Assembly: GCF_034377285.1 (NCBI RefSeq)
Contig: NZ_CP139715.1
Span: forward strand, 2,836,001 to 2,900,000
Length of the DNA: 64,000 nt
Origin: Thalassobaculum sp. OXR-137
GTDB lineage: Bacteria; Pseudomonadota; Alphaproteobacteria; Thalassobaculales; Thalassobaculaceae
Direction of reading: 5' to 3'
Shown here: piece by piece, positions 1-7,890 of the stretch
Layout: every line of letters starts with the position of its first letter
Numbering within the stretch: the stretch's first letter is position 1
The notes under the pieces: model-generated
What the model saw: the letters and a program-made list of their open reading frames with translations, nothing else
Databases searched by the model: none
Told to the model about the DNA's origin: nothing
Position numbers and translations under genes: made by a program

Positions 1-114
1 GCAACGCTCCGGGCGAGGAAGCGCGACTTGATAGCCGGGTTGCAGGCGGCATGGGACAAGGCGCAAGACGCGAAACGCGAGATCGACGATGAGTTCGGCG
101 ACATCTTCGCGTGA
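1..114 (+). CDS. C-terminal end of an unidentified protein (partial)
   Basis: Frame 1 is open from the first base to a TGA at 112-114 and encodes 37 residues, rich in Arg, Lys, Asp and Glu and ending in DDEFGDIFA. It reads like the charged helical tail of a protein whose start is outside the window. It runs opposite to the cluster of minus-strand element genes that follows. No family can be assigned from so short a tail. Confidence 0.45.
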   Translation, partial: ATLRARKRDLIAGLQAAWDKAQDAKREIDDEFGDIFA

Positions 115-364
115 ATGGACCATCTGTTCTGCTTTGGAATTGGTCGCTCTGGTATTAGTTCCGTATCAAAAAGGGTCAAGCTCGTATGAAAGGCTTAAAA
201 AAGAATATATTATAAGCCTTTATGAAGACCTTGACCTTTTTCAAGTAACTGAAAAACAAGAATTAATCGCGATTGGAAATAAAACGTTCCTATCGCGGAA
301 AAAAATTCCTATAGCCTGGCTCGCTCAAACGCGTGCGGCTCGCGAACGCGAAGCTCTCTCGTAG
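89..364 (+). CDS. Possible small hypothetical protein, AT-rich
   Basis: An open frame of 91 codons overlaps the end of the partial upstream gene. Its middle (about 150-300) is much more AT-rich than its surroundings and encodes a plausible charged stretch (YERLKKEYIISLYEDLD and onward), while both ends look like ordinary GC-rich shadow sequence. A 9-bp inverted repeat (189-197 with 213-221) with an AT-rich loop falls inside it. It may be a remnant of a longer foreign gene or not a gene at all. Apart from this, 115-495 holds nothing I can recognise. Confidence 0.25.
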   Translation: MSSATSSREWTICSALELVALVLVPYQKGSSSYERLKKEYIISLYEDLDLFQVTEKQELIAIGNKTFLSRKKIPIAWLAQTRAAREREALS

Positions 365-495
365 CACTGCGCCACGGAAAACAAAGATTGCCCTATAAGC
401 CTCGCTGATCAGCTAACGGCCTGATCGGGTAGCGAGGTAGCCGAAGCTCCCATTCTGCTGGCCTAGCGCCTGCTTCTGCGTCATTGGCGCGGGTT

Positions 496-1305
496 CTAAG
501 TCCGGTTCTTCCGTCGGGCTTTTAACCGCGCCTTCCTTCCCAGCTTGCCGGTATGCGGAACCGGGGTTTCGTCGACGTCTTGTGCTGGGGTCGGCTCCGT
601 GACCTTTCGCGTCGCTCGCTTGATCGCGGCGGTCAGTCTCTTGTCGGACTCGATCATCGCCCAGCGGAGGGCGTCCACCTGGCCGAATATCTGGACCGCC
701 GCTTCCCACTCGTCCGGGCGGATCAGGGCGGGGAGGACGACCCGGATCGCGTCCGGATCGCAAACCCCACAGACCGCGTCTTCGGCGATCTGCAACAGTG
801 CGCGCTTCTGATCGGGGATGCGGACGAGGACACTCTGGACCAAGACGACCGCTCGCCGGGTCTGGCTGCTCTCCGTGACCTTGACCCCGGTCGGGAGGAG
901 TTCCCCCGCGTCCTGAGCCCGCTTGATCGCCGCGCGGACTCGCTTCACGGCTTTCCGGACAGCGCCTGTCGCGTCGGTCGCGCAACCTTCACCAAGGGCG
1001 GCGACGTCGCGATTGCCCCAGAGAATCCGGGCGACGTCGGCTTCGGTCTCGGCGAAATCGATGCTCGCTGCGCGGTAATTCTTAATCAGGGCTCCGTCGA
1101 CGGTGTCGGACGTAAACGCCTCTCCGAGTTTGGTCGCGCACGCCATGACGTCAACGAACCGGGGAAGGGACCGGAAGCCACCGCGCCCGTGGACGCGACG
1201 ACCGATCCGCGCGTCGTCGAGCGGAACTATGGCGCTCTCGGGGATGATATCCGGGAAGAGGGACGCTTGAACCTGGGGCATGACCCGGATGATACCGGGC
1301 GCCAT
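496..1305 (-). CDS. Hypothetical protein of the integrated element
   Basis: A 269-residue protein of unknown function. The N-terminal part is mixed, residues about 115-140 form an Arg/Lys/Ala-rich helix, and the last 40 residues are very basic (ending KARLKARRKNRT), which would suit nucleic-acid binding. A second in-frame ATG at 1281 (MPQVQASLF) is an equally good start, since neither has a strong Shine-Dalgarno sequence. It is the last of four minus-strand element genes after the recombinase at 2593-3609. I do not recognise the family. Confidence 0.6.
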   Translation of the reverse strand: MAPGIIRVMPQVQASLFPDIIPESAIVPLDDARIGRRVHGRGGFRSLPRFVDVMACATKLGEAFTSDTVDGALIKNYRAASIDFAETEADVARILWGNRDVAALGEGCATDATGAVRKAVKRVRAAIKRAQDAGELLPTGVKVTESSQTRRAVVLVQSVLVRIPDQKRALLQIAEDAVCGVCDPDAIRVVLPALIRPDEWEAAVQIFGQVDALRWAMIESDKRLTAAIKRATRKVTEPTPAQDVDETPVPHTGKLGRKARLKARRKNRT

Positions 1306-1400
1306 ATTGAAAGTAGAAACCGGACCGGAAGGAAGACCGGGCGAGGAAAGAAAGCCCCGGCGCGGGGCCGGGGCGAGTCTTGGGAGCCAAGCGGAAGTGG

Positions 1401-1613
1401 TTACTGCGCGACCTCCTTCGCCAAAGCGATGAAGCGATCTTCGACGTCGTCGTCGACCTCGATGTTCCGGGTCTCCATGCAGGCGCGGAACGCGGCGAAC
1501 GCGGCAACCCCGGCGGCTTCGGCAGCGGTTTCGGCGCCGACGTCCGAGCGATGCTCTTCGAGGAGACGGAGGTAGTCTTCCTGGATGCCGCCGACGGTGA
1601 TGGGGTTGAACAT
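1401..1613 (-). CDS. Small acidic hypothetical protein
   Basis: A 70-residue acidic, Ala-rich protein (MFNPITVGG..., ending ALAKEVAQ) that is probably all helical. The start is well supported: an AGGA-type ribosome binding site lies about 7 bases before the ATG. It sits between two other minus-strand element genes with short gaps, so all are likely co-transcribed. No domain is recognised. Confidence 0.6.
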   Translation of the reverse strand: MFNPITVGGIQEDYLRLLEEHRSDVGAETAAEAAGVAAFAAFRACMETRNIEVDDDVEDRFIALAKEVAQ

Positions 1614-1657
1614 GATCTGAGTCCTTTCGGTTTGCTAGGGGTAGGGGAGACGTGCGG

Positions 1658-2440
1658 TTAGACCGCGCGCCAGACTTGCGCGAGACCTTCGCCGGTCTTC
1701 GCGATCCGGTAGCCAGCCTGCGCGGCGGTCCGGGTCGCCGTGACGCGCGGGATCGCCCGCCAGCCGGTGATTTCCTTCAACTCTCCGAGGGTAACCCCGC
1801 CTTTCCGGCGTAGGGCGTCGAGGAGCTTCGCCCTCTTCGAGCTGGCACGGGGGAGCTTGATCTCGGAGCCCGTCGCGACCTTGGAGTAGGCTGGGCCGTC
1901 TTCCACCTTCGCCTTTTTCGGCGCGGGAACGACCGACGGCTCGACGGCTTCGATCTCGGTCCAGTTCGGGACGCTGCTGTGAAGCGCGTCCCACTTTGTG
2001 TCGAGCCAGCACCAAGCCTTGCGGTTGATCGCCCACTCGCCCTTTTCGATCTCGTCGATGCAACGCTTCTCGACCAGCGAGCCGAACGTCCCGTTAGCGC
2101 TCTCCTTCGACCATCCCCGGTCGACCAGGGAGCCGGTATCGCACCAGGTGTACTCGTCCATCTCGAAGAAGGACGGGCGTTCGCCGCCGCATCCCGCCAA
2201 TGCGTCGAGGGTCAGGAAGTAGAGGGCGTGGAGTTCATTTTCCGTCAGGTCGAAGACTTCCGCCGGAGCCGGGCGGACGAGGGCGACGATATTCGCCTCC
2301 GTCTTCCCTTGCGCGGTAGCGGCCTTGATAATTCGCTCGATACCGACGGCGCGGGAAGTAAAGCGCTTGACGCCGGAGCCGGTCAGGACGTTGTAGCCAG
2401 TGACGAGTTCGCCGGTCGTTAGGTCGTTGATCGTCGGCAT
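1658..2440 (-). CDS. DUF3489-type protein of the integrated element
   Basis: A 260-residue protein in two parts. The N-terminal 35 residues (GYNVLTGSGVKRFTSRAVG) resemble the short N-terminal motif found in plasmid- and phage-borne proteins of this kind. The C-terminal ~55 residues (SKRAKLLDALRRKGGVTLGE, then a conserved ITGW) match the DUF3489 pattern, which looks like a winged helix and is common on alphaproteobacterial mobile DNA. Residues 70-150 hold a separate segment with several Trp and Cys. The start is supported by GGAGA about 7 bases upstream. A role in DNA binding or element regulation is an inference from the helix-turn-helix-like tail. Confidence 0.7.
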   Translation of the reverse strand: MPTINDLTTGELVTGYNVLTGSGVKRFTSRAVGIERIIKAATAQGKTEANIVALVRPAPAEVFDLTENELHALYFLTLDALAGCGGERPSFFEMDEYTWCDTGSLVDRGWSKESANGTFGSLVEKRCIDEIEKGEWAINRKAWCWLDTKWDALHSSVPNWTEIEAVEPSVVPAPKKAKVEDGPAYSKVATGSEIKLPRASSKRAKLLDALRRKGGVTLGELKEITGWRAIPRVTATRTAAQAGYRIAKTGEGLAQVWRAV

Positions 2441-2592
2441 CTTCTGTCTCCGTGTCTTGCGGTCGGTCGGCGCGTGTCGTTGAAGACACTTTTATTGGCG
2501 AGCCTTCGGTAACGACAGAAAAAAACACGCACAGGTTGTGTTTTTGTTGGTGCTTGGATTAGAAGCTGACCTCGACGGCGTCGATGTGCAGC

Positions 2593-3609
2593 CTAAATAA
2601 TCCCGTCGAGCGCGCTGAACCGAACGCGGTCGAGGTGCTCCTTCAAGATCCCCGGACCGAGCGGCGCTCCGTATACCCGCTGGAACATCGCCGCGTCTTG
2701 ATCCGACCGGGTCCATCCGAAGATCCGGTTCACGACCGGGATCGGGGTCGCCTCCCGCTGATGGTGCGCAGCCGCGCAATGCCGGAAGCTGTGCTGTACG
2801 AGGCGAGCGTCGTCGGTCACGGCTCTGATCGTTCGGTTGATCGACTTCCCGGCCCTGCGGTCCCAAGTCGTCCGGTCGATCTCGGCGAAGCCGTTCGCTA
2901 GGAGTGCCTCAGGGATCGGCAGCGTCCGCGTCGACGCCGCGTTCTTGAGGCGCCGATATCGGTTCGGGCGGATCGCGACAAGCCAAAGGTCGGACGCCTC
3001 GTCCTGATAGACGTCCTCCGGTGCGAGGCCGTGGATCTCCTGCGACCGAGCGCCAAGGTGAAGCTGCGCGACGGCGGCGACAAACCGACGATGGTCCGTC
3101 GCCTTCAACCGGCGCATAACGTCTGCGAGGACGTCGTCCGGGAAGGGAAGGCGCCGGTCCATTGGGTCGCGCTTTTCCCGTATCCGGAGCCCGGCGAACG
3201 GATTGGACCCGGCGACCGCGCCCTCCGCGATTTGGAACCTGAAGACAGTAGACCAAGCGGCGACGTAGAGGTTCGCCGTACTTGCCTTGCGTCCATGGGC
3301 GAAGCGGTCGAGGAGCGCACGGGCTTCGGTCCGGTCGATAGACGAGAGCGGGCGGTCTGGATCCACGCCGGAGGCGGCGAGTGCCTTGCGGTAGTTCAGG
3401 ACCGTCTGGCGACCTCGCTCGCCCTTCTCCGGGGCGGTAAGGAAGGCGTTGAAGGCGTCGGCTACCTTCGGCCCAATCGGTGTCCGTTCAGCGTCTAGCA
3501 GCCGGCAGAGGGCGAAGACGGCGAGGTTTTCGATTGACCGGCAGTCGCGGTCGGCGATTGCTGTCGCGGCGGCTACAAGTTCGTCGGGTATGTTCATTTT
3601 TAGTTCCAT
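2593..3609 (-). CDS. Tyrosine recombinase-like protein
   Basis: A 338-residue protein with the layout of a phage-type site-specific recombinase. Residues about 45-130 resemble a SAM-like core-binding domain, and the rest is the catalytic domain. Visible catalytic candidates are Arg in LGARSQEI, Lys in RRLKNAAS, the HxxR box HSFRH (His273, Arg276), Trp299 in FGWTRS where many integrases have His or Trp, and Tyr313 near the C-terminus. A second start at 3597 (MNIPDELV) follows a GGAAC sequence and may be the real one. It lies 1.7 kb from the second, longer integrase and is clearly different from it, so it may belong to an older or nested insertion or act as an excisionase or resolvase partner. 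Confidence 0.8.
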   Translation of the reverse strand: MELKMNIPDELVAAATAIADRDCRSIENLAVFALCRLLDAERTPIGPKVADAFNAFLTAPEKGERGRQTVLNYRKALAASGVDPDRPLSSIDRTEARALLDRFAHGRKASTANLYVAAWSTVFRFQIAEGAVAGSNPFAGLRIREKRDPMDRRLPFPDDVLADVMRRLKATDHRRFVAAVAQLHLGARSQEIHGLAPEDVYQDEASDLWLVAIRPNRYRRLKNAASTRTLPIPEALLANGFAEIDRTTWDRRAGKSINRTIRAVTDDARLVQHSFRHCAAAHHQREATPIPVVNRIFGWTRSDQDAAMFQRVYGAPLGPGILKEHLDRVRFSALDGII

Positions 3610-3846
3610 CGGCCCAGGCTACGGTGGGGAGCGGGCGATGGCCAGCTGAGCGAAGACCCACCCGCACACAGCAAGTGGTGACTGCTTCGCAGTTCATTTG
3701 CCGATCCATCACCGCGTTAGCAGCGGTAATGCATATATATGGTGCGTCGATAGGGAATGGATGGCATTATATAGAGAGATCTCCCTGGTTGGCGCACGTG
3801 ATTTCGTGTCACCGCTGATGTTGGATCTTTCATTTTGGAGTAACGG

Positions 3847-5109
3847 ATGGCCATTCCAGGATTTGATGATGACCGCTTAAAAGCACTCATTAAGACACAC
3901 CTCAGTGCATCCGACACAATTAAAGATGCCGAGCATCTCCGAGGTAGATCAGTAAACCTTAGAGAAATTGACCGGGCGTTTGGTGCTGGCGGTAGGCACA
4001 TTTTCATTTACGGAGATAGGGGAATTGGGAAAACTTCCCTCGCACAAACCGCAGCTTTTCAACATCAGTCCAGCGAGATCGAACCTCCATTGGTGGCTTG
4101 CTATAAGGAAGCCTCGTTCTCTGATCTTATGGCCACTGCTCTACAGCGCTGCGTGCAACACACCGTATTTAATGGAAGTAAAAGAGACCAAGAAACTCTT
4201 TCTGTTGGACCAAGTTTTTTAAAGTACACTGTTCAGAGAGTTTCTGATAACAATTTAGAATTAGGTGTTGTTTCTGTTAATGATGCGTTGTCGGCGTTTA
4301 AATATCTTATTGAAAAACAAATTGTTCGAGAGCCGGTAATAGTATTTGATGAATTTAATCAAATTGCCGATGATGCTGTAAAGTTAAATATGGCTAATAT
4401 TATTCAACAGACTTCTGTTCAAGGCGTTGGGGTTAAATTTGTTTTTTGTGGTATTGGGCAGTCTTTAGATGATTTGATTGGAACGCATAAATCTGCTGAA
4501 AGATATCTCAAAACAATTCGACTAGAGAAAATAAATCATTCTGCCAGGCATGAAATTATTCAGACTGCATTTGCTGCGGCTGGGCTTGAGATAGATCGGG
4601 AGTTTGTAATTAGGTTGGGCATCATTTCTGATGGCTATCCTCATTACATTCACCTCGCGACTGAATATATCCTTTGGGCAATGTTTGACGATAGCGAGAC
4701 AGTATCTTTTTGCACAAGTGACCATTTTAAAAAGGGTATTTATGATTCGGTCAGGAATGCTGAAACGTCATCCCGTCTGACATATGATCGGGCAACAAAG
4801 AAGTATATGGACGACTATCAAGAGGTTCTCTGGGCTTTTGCCGATACACCGGTTTTGGAAAGGCAAATACAAGAAGTATATGGCTCTTCATATGATTATG
4901 TTATGAAGACGAGAAAAAAAGAGAAACTCTCACTTGATCGTTTTAGGAGTAGAGTTTCTATGCTAGTTAAAGATCGTCATGATCGTATACTGTCTTCAAA
5001 TGGATCTGGTTGGTATAAATTTACAGATAATGTAGTGCGCGGTTTTGTTCGCATGAAGGCCGAAGAAGCCGGAGTTCAGCTAGAAAAGGATCATTATTCA
5101 TCCACTTGA
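3847..5109 (+). CDS. AT-rich AAA+ family ATPase (cargo gene)
   Basis: A 420-residue AAA+ ATPase. Walker A is GDRGIGKT at residues 56-63 and Walker B is VIVFDEFN at about 164-171. A likely sensor-1 segment (FVFCGIG) follows, and the C-terminal third looks like a winged-helix module. The layout resembles Orc1/Cdc6-like or STAND-type NTPases that act alone. The ATG is preceded by GGAG at a 7-base spacing. The gene is far more AT-rich than everything around it, uses codons such as TTT, ATT and AAA freely, and is the only plus-strand gene in this part of the element. Single ATPase genes between integrases are often defence or stability cargo, but nothing here proves that role. Confidence 0.85.
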   Translation: MAIPGFDDDRLKALIKTHLSASDTIKDAEHLRGRSVNLREIDRAFGAGGRHIFIYGDRGIGKTSLAQTAAFQHQSSEIEPPLVACYKEASFSDLMATALQRCVQHTVFNGSKRDQETLSVGPSFLKYTVQRVSDNNLELGVVSVNDALSAFKYLIEKQIVREPVIVFDEFNQIADDAVKLNMANIIQQTSVQGVGVKFVFCGIGQSLDDLIGTHKSAERYLKTIRLEKINHSARHEIIQTAFAAAGLEIDREFVIRLGIISDGYPHYIHLATEYILWAMFDDSETVSFCTSDHFKKGIYDSVRNAETSSRLTYDRATKKYMDDYQEVLWAFADTPVLERQIQEVYGSSYDYVMKTRKKEKLSLDRFRSRVSMLVKDRHDRILSSNGSGWYKFTDNVVRGFVRMKAEEAGVQLEKDHYSST

Positions 5110-5282
5110 TTTGTTCCGATATTTGTAAAATCTTACATCAGCTGCATTTAATGCCCTAATGCTCAAAACTTTTCTGATTTATTTCAATGCTTCAGCGCGT
5201 ATTGTGGTTCTGTTCGCAAGCGAAGAAACGACCGATAGAGTGCCAATCGCTTACCTGATTTGACGCTGTTCCTGACGGGATT

Positions 5283-5293
5283 GGGGGGGGGGG
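5283..5293. repeat. Poly-G tract of 11 bases
   Basis: An uninterrupted run of eleven G on the plus strand lies 4 bases beyond the stop codon of the integrase gene (stop at 5298-5300, read on the minus strand). Such tracts are prone to slippage and to sequencing error. Here it lies outside both flanking genes, so any length change would affect only the 3' end of the integrase transcript. Confidence 0.9.
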
Positions 5294-5297
5294 CGAC

Positions 5298-6770
5298 CTA
5301 TTTTGACCAGGGCGGCGGAACAAGCGAGAATCTAATCGACGCGACCGCTTCCGCAAGGCGGGGAAGTGATGCGCCGCGCCCGTATCCTCGTCCTGCGGTC
5401 GCAGGCGCCCAGCCCTGAAGCCGTTCGATCAAGACCTCGTCGACCCCGGAAGACAGGGCAAGATCGCGAAAACCGTGCCGGAACGAGTGGAATGTAACCC
5501 TCGGGTCGGTGACTTTCGCCTTCTTCCGAAGGAACCGCCCGAACCGCTTCTGGAAATAACCCGTCAGCCGCCCCTTTGTGTCGGGCCTATGATCCGTTAA
5601 GGCACCTGGTCTCGTAGCGACGTAGTCGAGGAAGCCAAGGTTAACGAGATCGGGGTGGACCGGGATACGGCGCCGGGCGTTGACGGTCTTTCCGTCGACA
5701 ACGTCGAGGAAGGTTACGCCGTCCTCGGTCCTCACGTTCGCTGCCGATAGCCCAGCGATCTCAGACATACGGGCTCCTGTCATGTAGGCCAGCGTCGTCA
5801 TCCAGTAGAACGTGAGGTCGTTGGTAGGAAGCGCGCCGAAGATTGCCCGTAGGTGGGCTTCGTCGAATGGATAGCGGGCCTTCTCGTCCCGGTCGTCTAC
5901 GATCCGAATGCCCCCCGCTGGATTGCTGTCAATCAGGCCGTCATTCTCAGCGACCCCGAGGAGCGTCCGCACGAAGCCAATTTGTTTCCTGACCGTCGCT
6001 GAGGAAAGAAGCGCGACCGTCCCGTCCTGTGGGGTCTTCTCAGCGATCTTGTCGACCGAGAGTTCGCGCTGCGTGTTCGGGATGCGCTTCGGCAGCTTTT
6101 CGAGGACCCCACGGAATTTCCGGACGTGGTCTTTCGTGATTTTCCCAAGGGGCAGGTCTCCGTTGACCGCAATAAACCGCCGCATGGCGAGGTCAGCTTC
6201 ACCTACTGAGAGATCGGTCGGATTGGCGCGCTTGCACCAGACAGCGAAAATGTATCCGAGCCCGTCGCCCGCCGAGGGAGTGGTCTTGCGTCCATCGACC
6301 GCCTCAAGGGCGGCGAGGTCCTTCTCCATCTCTGCGGTTGCCACATCGGTTGCCTTGCCTCCGACGGCGTCCAATAGTTTGAGGCTGTCGAGAGCGACCC
6401 TGAACGGCGTACCGGACTCCTCCGCTTCCGCCTCCATCGCCTGACGAGCGCGGTCGTAGAAAATCGTGACCTCCGCCGGTCGATCCGCGACACGCTTCCT
6501 GGCCTCGACCGGATTTCCGTAGTCGTCGAGGAGAATCTCGACTCGGCTCGACGAATCCGCATCGACTCCGCGAAGCTGTTCGATCTTTTCATCGTGAAGG
6601 CTGGCGAGGCGTCGCACCGCCTTTGTCGCCTCGGCCTTGGAGCCGACCTTGAGAGGAATCGTCCAGTGCTTCTTCCCGACGACAGGCTGGAGGTCCTTCG
6701 GGACGAAGCGCTCATAGTACCAGCCGTGAGCGCGGGACTTGAGGTAGCGAACGTCTCTGAGCTTCGGCAT
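5298..6770 (-). CDS. Tyrosine-type site-specific integrase (DUF6538 N-terminus)
   Basis: A 490-residue integrase. The N-terminal ~65 residues (RYLKSRAHGWYYERFVP) match the DUF6538 arm-binding type domain. The catalytic domain follows a helical core-binding region. Catalytic candidates are Arg in TGARMSEIAG, His428 and Arg431 in HSFRH, Trp454 in LQGWAP, and Tyr463 in GYGRG. The start is supported by GGAG 7 bases upstream. Upstream lie a tandem 11-bp direct repeat and then the 3' end of tRNA-Leu, the expected arrangement for an integrase that recombines at a tRNA gene. It most likely catalyses insertion and excision of the element lying to its left. Confidence 0.92.
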   Translation of the reverse strand: MPKLRDVRYLKSRAHGWYYERFVPKDLQPVVGKKHWTIPLKVGSKAEATKAVRRLASLHDEKIEQLRGVDADSSSRVEILLDDYGNPVEARKRVADRPAEVTIFYDRARQAMEAEAEESGTPFRVALDSLKLLDAVGGKATDVATAEMEKDLAALEAVDGRKTTPSAGDGLGYIFAVWCKRANPTDLSVGEADLAMRRFIAVNGDLPLGKITKDHVRKFRGVLEKLPKRIPNTQRELSVDKIAEKTPQDGTVALLSSATVRKQIGFVRTLLGVAENDGLIDSNPAGGIRIVDDRDEKARYPFDEAHLRAIFGALPTNDLTFYWMTTLAYMTGARMSEIAGLSAANVRTEDGVTFLDVVDGKTVNARRRIPVHPDLVNLGFLDYVATRPGALTDHRPDTKGRLTGYFQKRFGRFLRKKAKVTDPRVTFHSFRHGFRDLALSSGVDEVLIERLQGWAPATAGRGYGRGASLPRLAEAVASIRFSLVPPPWSK

Positions 6771-6781
6771 GGATTGACTCC

Positions 6782-6803
6782 GGACTAGGCGCGGACTAGG
6801 CGC
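6782..6803. repeat. Tandem 11-bp direct repeat upstream of integrase
   Basis: Two perfect head-to-tail copies of GGACTAGGCGC lie between the integrase start codon and the tRNA-Leu gene. Position and size suit arm-type binding sites for the adjacent integrase or a repressor operator. That role is inferred from location only. Confidence 0.6.
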
Positions 6804-6867
6804 GTAATTAGGAGAAAATCATAGCGTTTTCAGGACGTTTCGTCCATTCAAAGGGTTAGGTGAGGAA

Positions 6868-6952
6868 TGGTGGCCCCGGAGGGACTCGAACCCTCACGCC
6901 CGAAGGCTCGCGATTTTAAGTCGCGTGCGTCTACCAGTTCCGCCACGGGGCC
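6868..6952 (-). tRNA. tRNA-Leu (anticodon UAA)
   Basis: An 85-nt tRNA including an encoded CCA. The acceptor stem GGCCCCG pairs perfectly with CGGGGCC, followed by discriminator A73 and CCA. The D-arm GCGGAACTGGTAGACGC, the anticodon stem CGCGA/TCGCG with loop CTTAAAA (anticodon TAA), a long variable arm GAGCCTTCGGGCGT and the T-loop GGTTCGAGTCC are all visible. The long variable arm and A73 are leucine identity features. Its 3' end faces the integrase gene and is the likely attachment site of the element to the left. Confidence 0.97.
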
Positions 6953-6980
6953 GTGTGGTCGCGTCGGATCGGTTGACTGT

Positions 6981-7775
6981 CTACCCCAGTTCCGCCGCGC
7001 TGTTCCAGATCGCAGTGAACCAATCCTCCCAACCCGGGCCGAGCATCAGGTTGTGGGGGGCGTCGTCCAGGCGCAGATGGCGGCCGCCGTAGAAATCGGC
7101 GATGGCCCGATCCTGACCCGGCGGGTGTCGGGCCGGGTCGTCGCGGCCGCCCTCCACCACCAGAATCGGCAGGCCGGCGGGCAGGGCGGTGGGGTCCACC
7201 GGGATCTTCAGGTCGTAGCGCTGGTTCAGCAGGCGCGGGCTCTCCGCGCTCAGGCGGGCGGCCATGCGGTCGAGGTCGTCCGGCGCCAGATGCGGGGCGT
7301 AGCGCGCGCCGGCCTGGGCGGGGCTGAGCGGCGGGCAGAGCCGGCTCTCGTCCACCAGCGGCACCTTCGCCGCGCCGGGGAGATTGCCGGGCGGGGAGGG
7401 GCAGAGCAGCAACAGGCCGGCCGTCGCGCGGCGCAGCGCGGCCAGCACCACGATCAGGCCGCCCATGGAATGTCCGGCCACCAGCGGCGGCGTGCCGATG
7501 GCGTCGATGGCGGCGATCACATCCTCCACCATCTCCTCGGCGCCGGATGTGCGGAAGGCGTCGTCCGGCTCCAGCCCCCCATGGCCGCGCAGGTCGAGGG
7601 CGTGGACGCTGCGCCCGTCGGCCGTCAGCCGGTCGACCCAGTGCTCCCAGCACCACGCCCCGTGATAGGCGCCATGCACCAGCAGCACCGGCGGTCGTCC
7701 GTCAGGCTCGGCGGGCAGGGCGGAGTGGAGACGGGCGGGTCCCAGCATCTCCACGGTGACTTGGGGCTGGCTCAT
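6981..7775 (-). CDS. Alpha/beta-hydrolase fold protein
   Basis: A 264-residue single-domain alpha/beta hydrolase, near the usual family length. The oxyanion-hole motif HGAYHGAW starts at residue 34, the nucleophile elbow is GHSMGG with Ser103, the acid is probably Asp212 or Asp213, and the catalytic His is His241 in DAPHNLM. It has no signal peptide and should be cytoplasmic. Substrate cannot be told; esterase, lactonase or amidase are all possible. It lies just beyond the tRNA that bounds the integrated element and downstream of ilvE, from which it is separated by a terminator-like hairpin. Confidence 0.88.
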   Translation of the reverse strand: MSQPQVTVEMLGPARLHSALPAEPDGRPPVLLVHGAYHGAWCWEHWVDRLTADGRSVHALDLRGHGGLEPDDAFRTSGAEEMVEDVIAAIDAIGTPPLVAGHSMGGLIVVLAALRRATAGLLLLCPSPPGNLPGAAKVPLVDESRLCPPLSPAQAGARYAPHLAPDDLDRMAARLSAESPRLLNQRYDLKIPVDPTALPAGLPILVVEGGRDDPARHPPGQDRAIADFYGGRHLRLDDAPHNLMLGPGWEDWFTAIWNSAAELG

Positions 7776-7829
7776 CTGGATGCTCCCCGGTCCGCGCCGG
7801 CTATGGAGGGAGGGGTTTCGGCAAAACGT

Positions 7830-7864
7830 CCAAACGAAAACGCGGCACCCGAGGATGCCGCGTT
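7830..7864 (-). terminator. Rho-independent terminator of ilvE
   Basis: On the minus strand, just after the ilvE stop codon, a perfect 9-bp stem (7839-7847 with 7856-7864, arms AACGCGGCA and TGCCGCGTT) with an 8-base loop is followed by the T-rich sequence TTTTCGTTT. This fits an intrinsic terminator and separates ilvE from the hydrolase gene. Confidence 0.8.
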
Positions 7865-7890
7865 CTTGCTGTTCCGGAGGTCGGCGGCGA

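Larger units (their letters stand above)
1..6867. mobile_element. Right part of a tRNA-Leu-integrated genetic element
   Basis: The segment from the window start to the 3' end of tRNA-Leu looks like an integrative element or degenerate prophage. A DUF6538-type tyrosine integrase (5298-6770) lies directly next to the tRNA 3' end, the classical arrangement for tRNA-targeted integration. A second recombinase-like gene (2593-3609), a DUF3489-type protein, small unknown genes and a very AT-rich ATPase gene fill the rest. Base composition is uneven, with AT-rich patches at about 150-300 and 3700-5250 inside GC-rich DNA. No second copy of the tRNA 3' end was seen inside the window, so the left attachment site is probably upstream of position 1. 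Conjugation or capsid genes are not visible. Confidence 0.65.

Noticed and set aside
189-221. Hairpin as an intrinsic terminator of the first partial gene
   Set aside because: The arms are AT-rich and no T-run follows the stem, so a terminator role is not supported.
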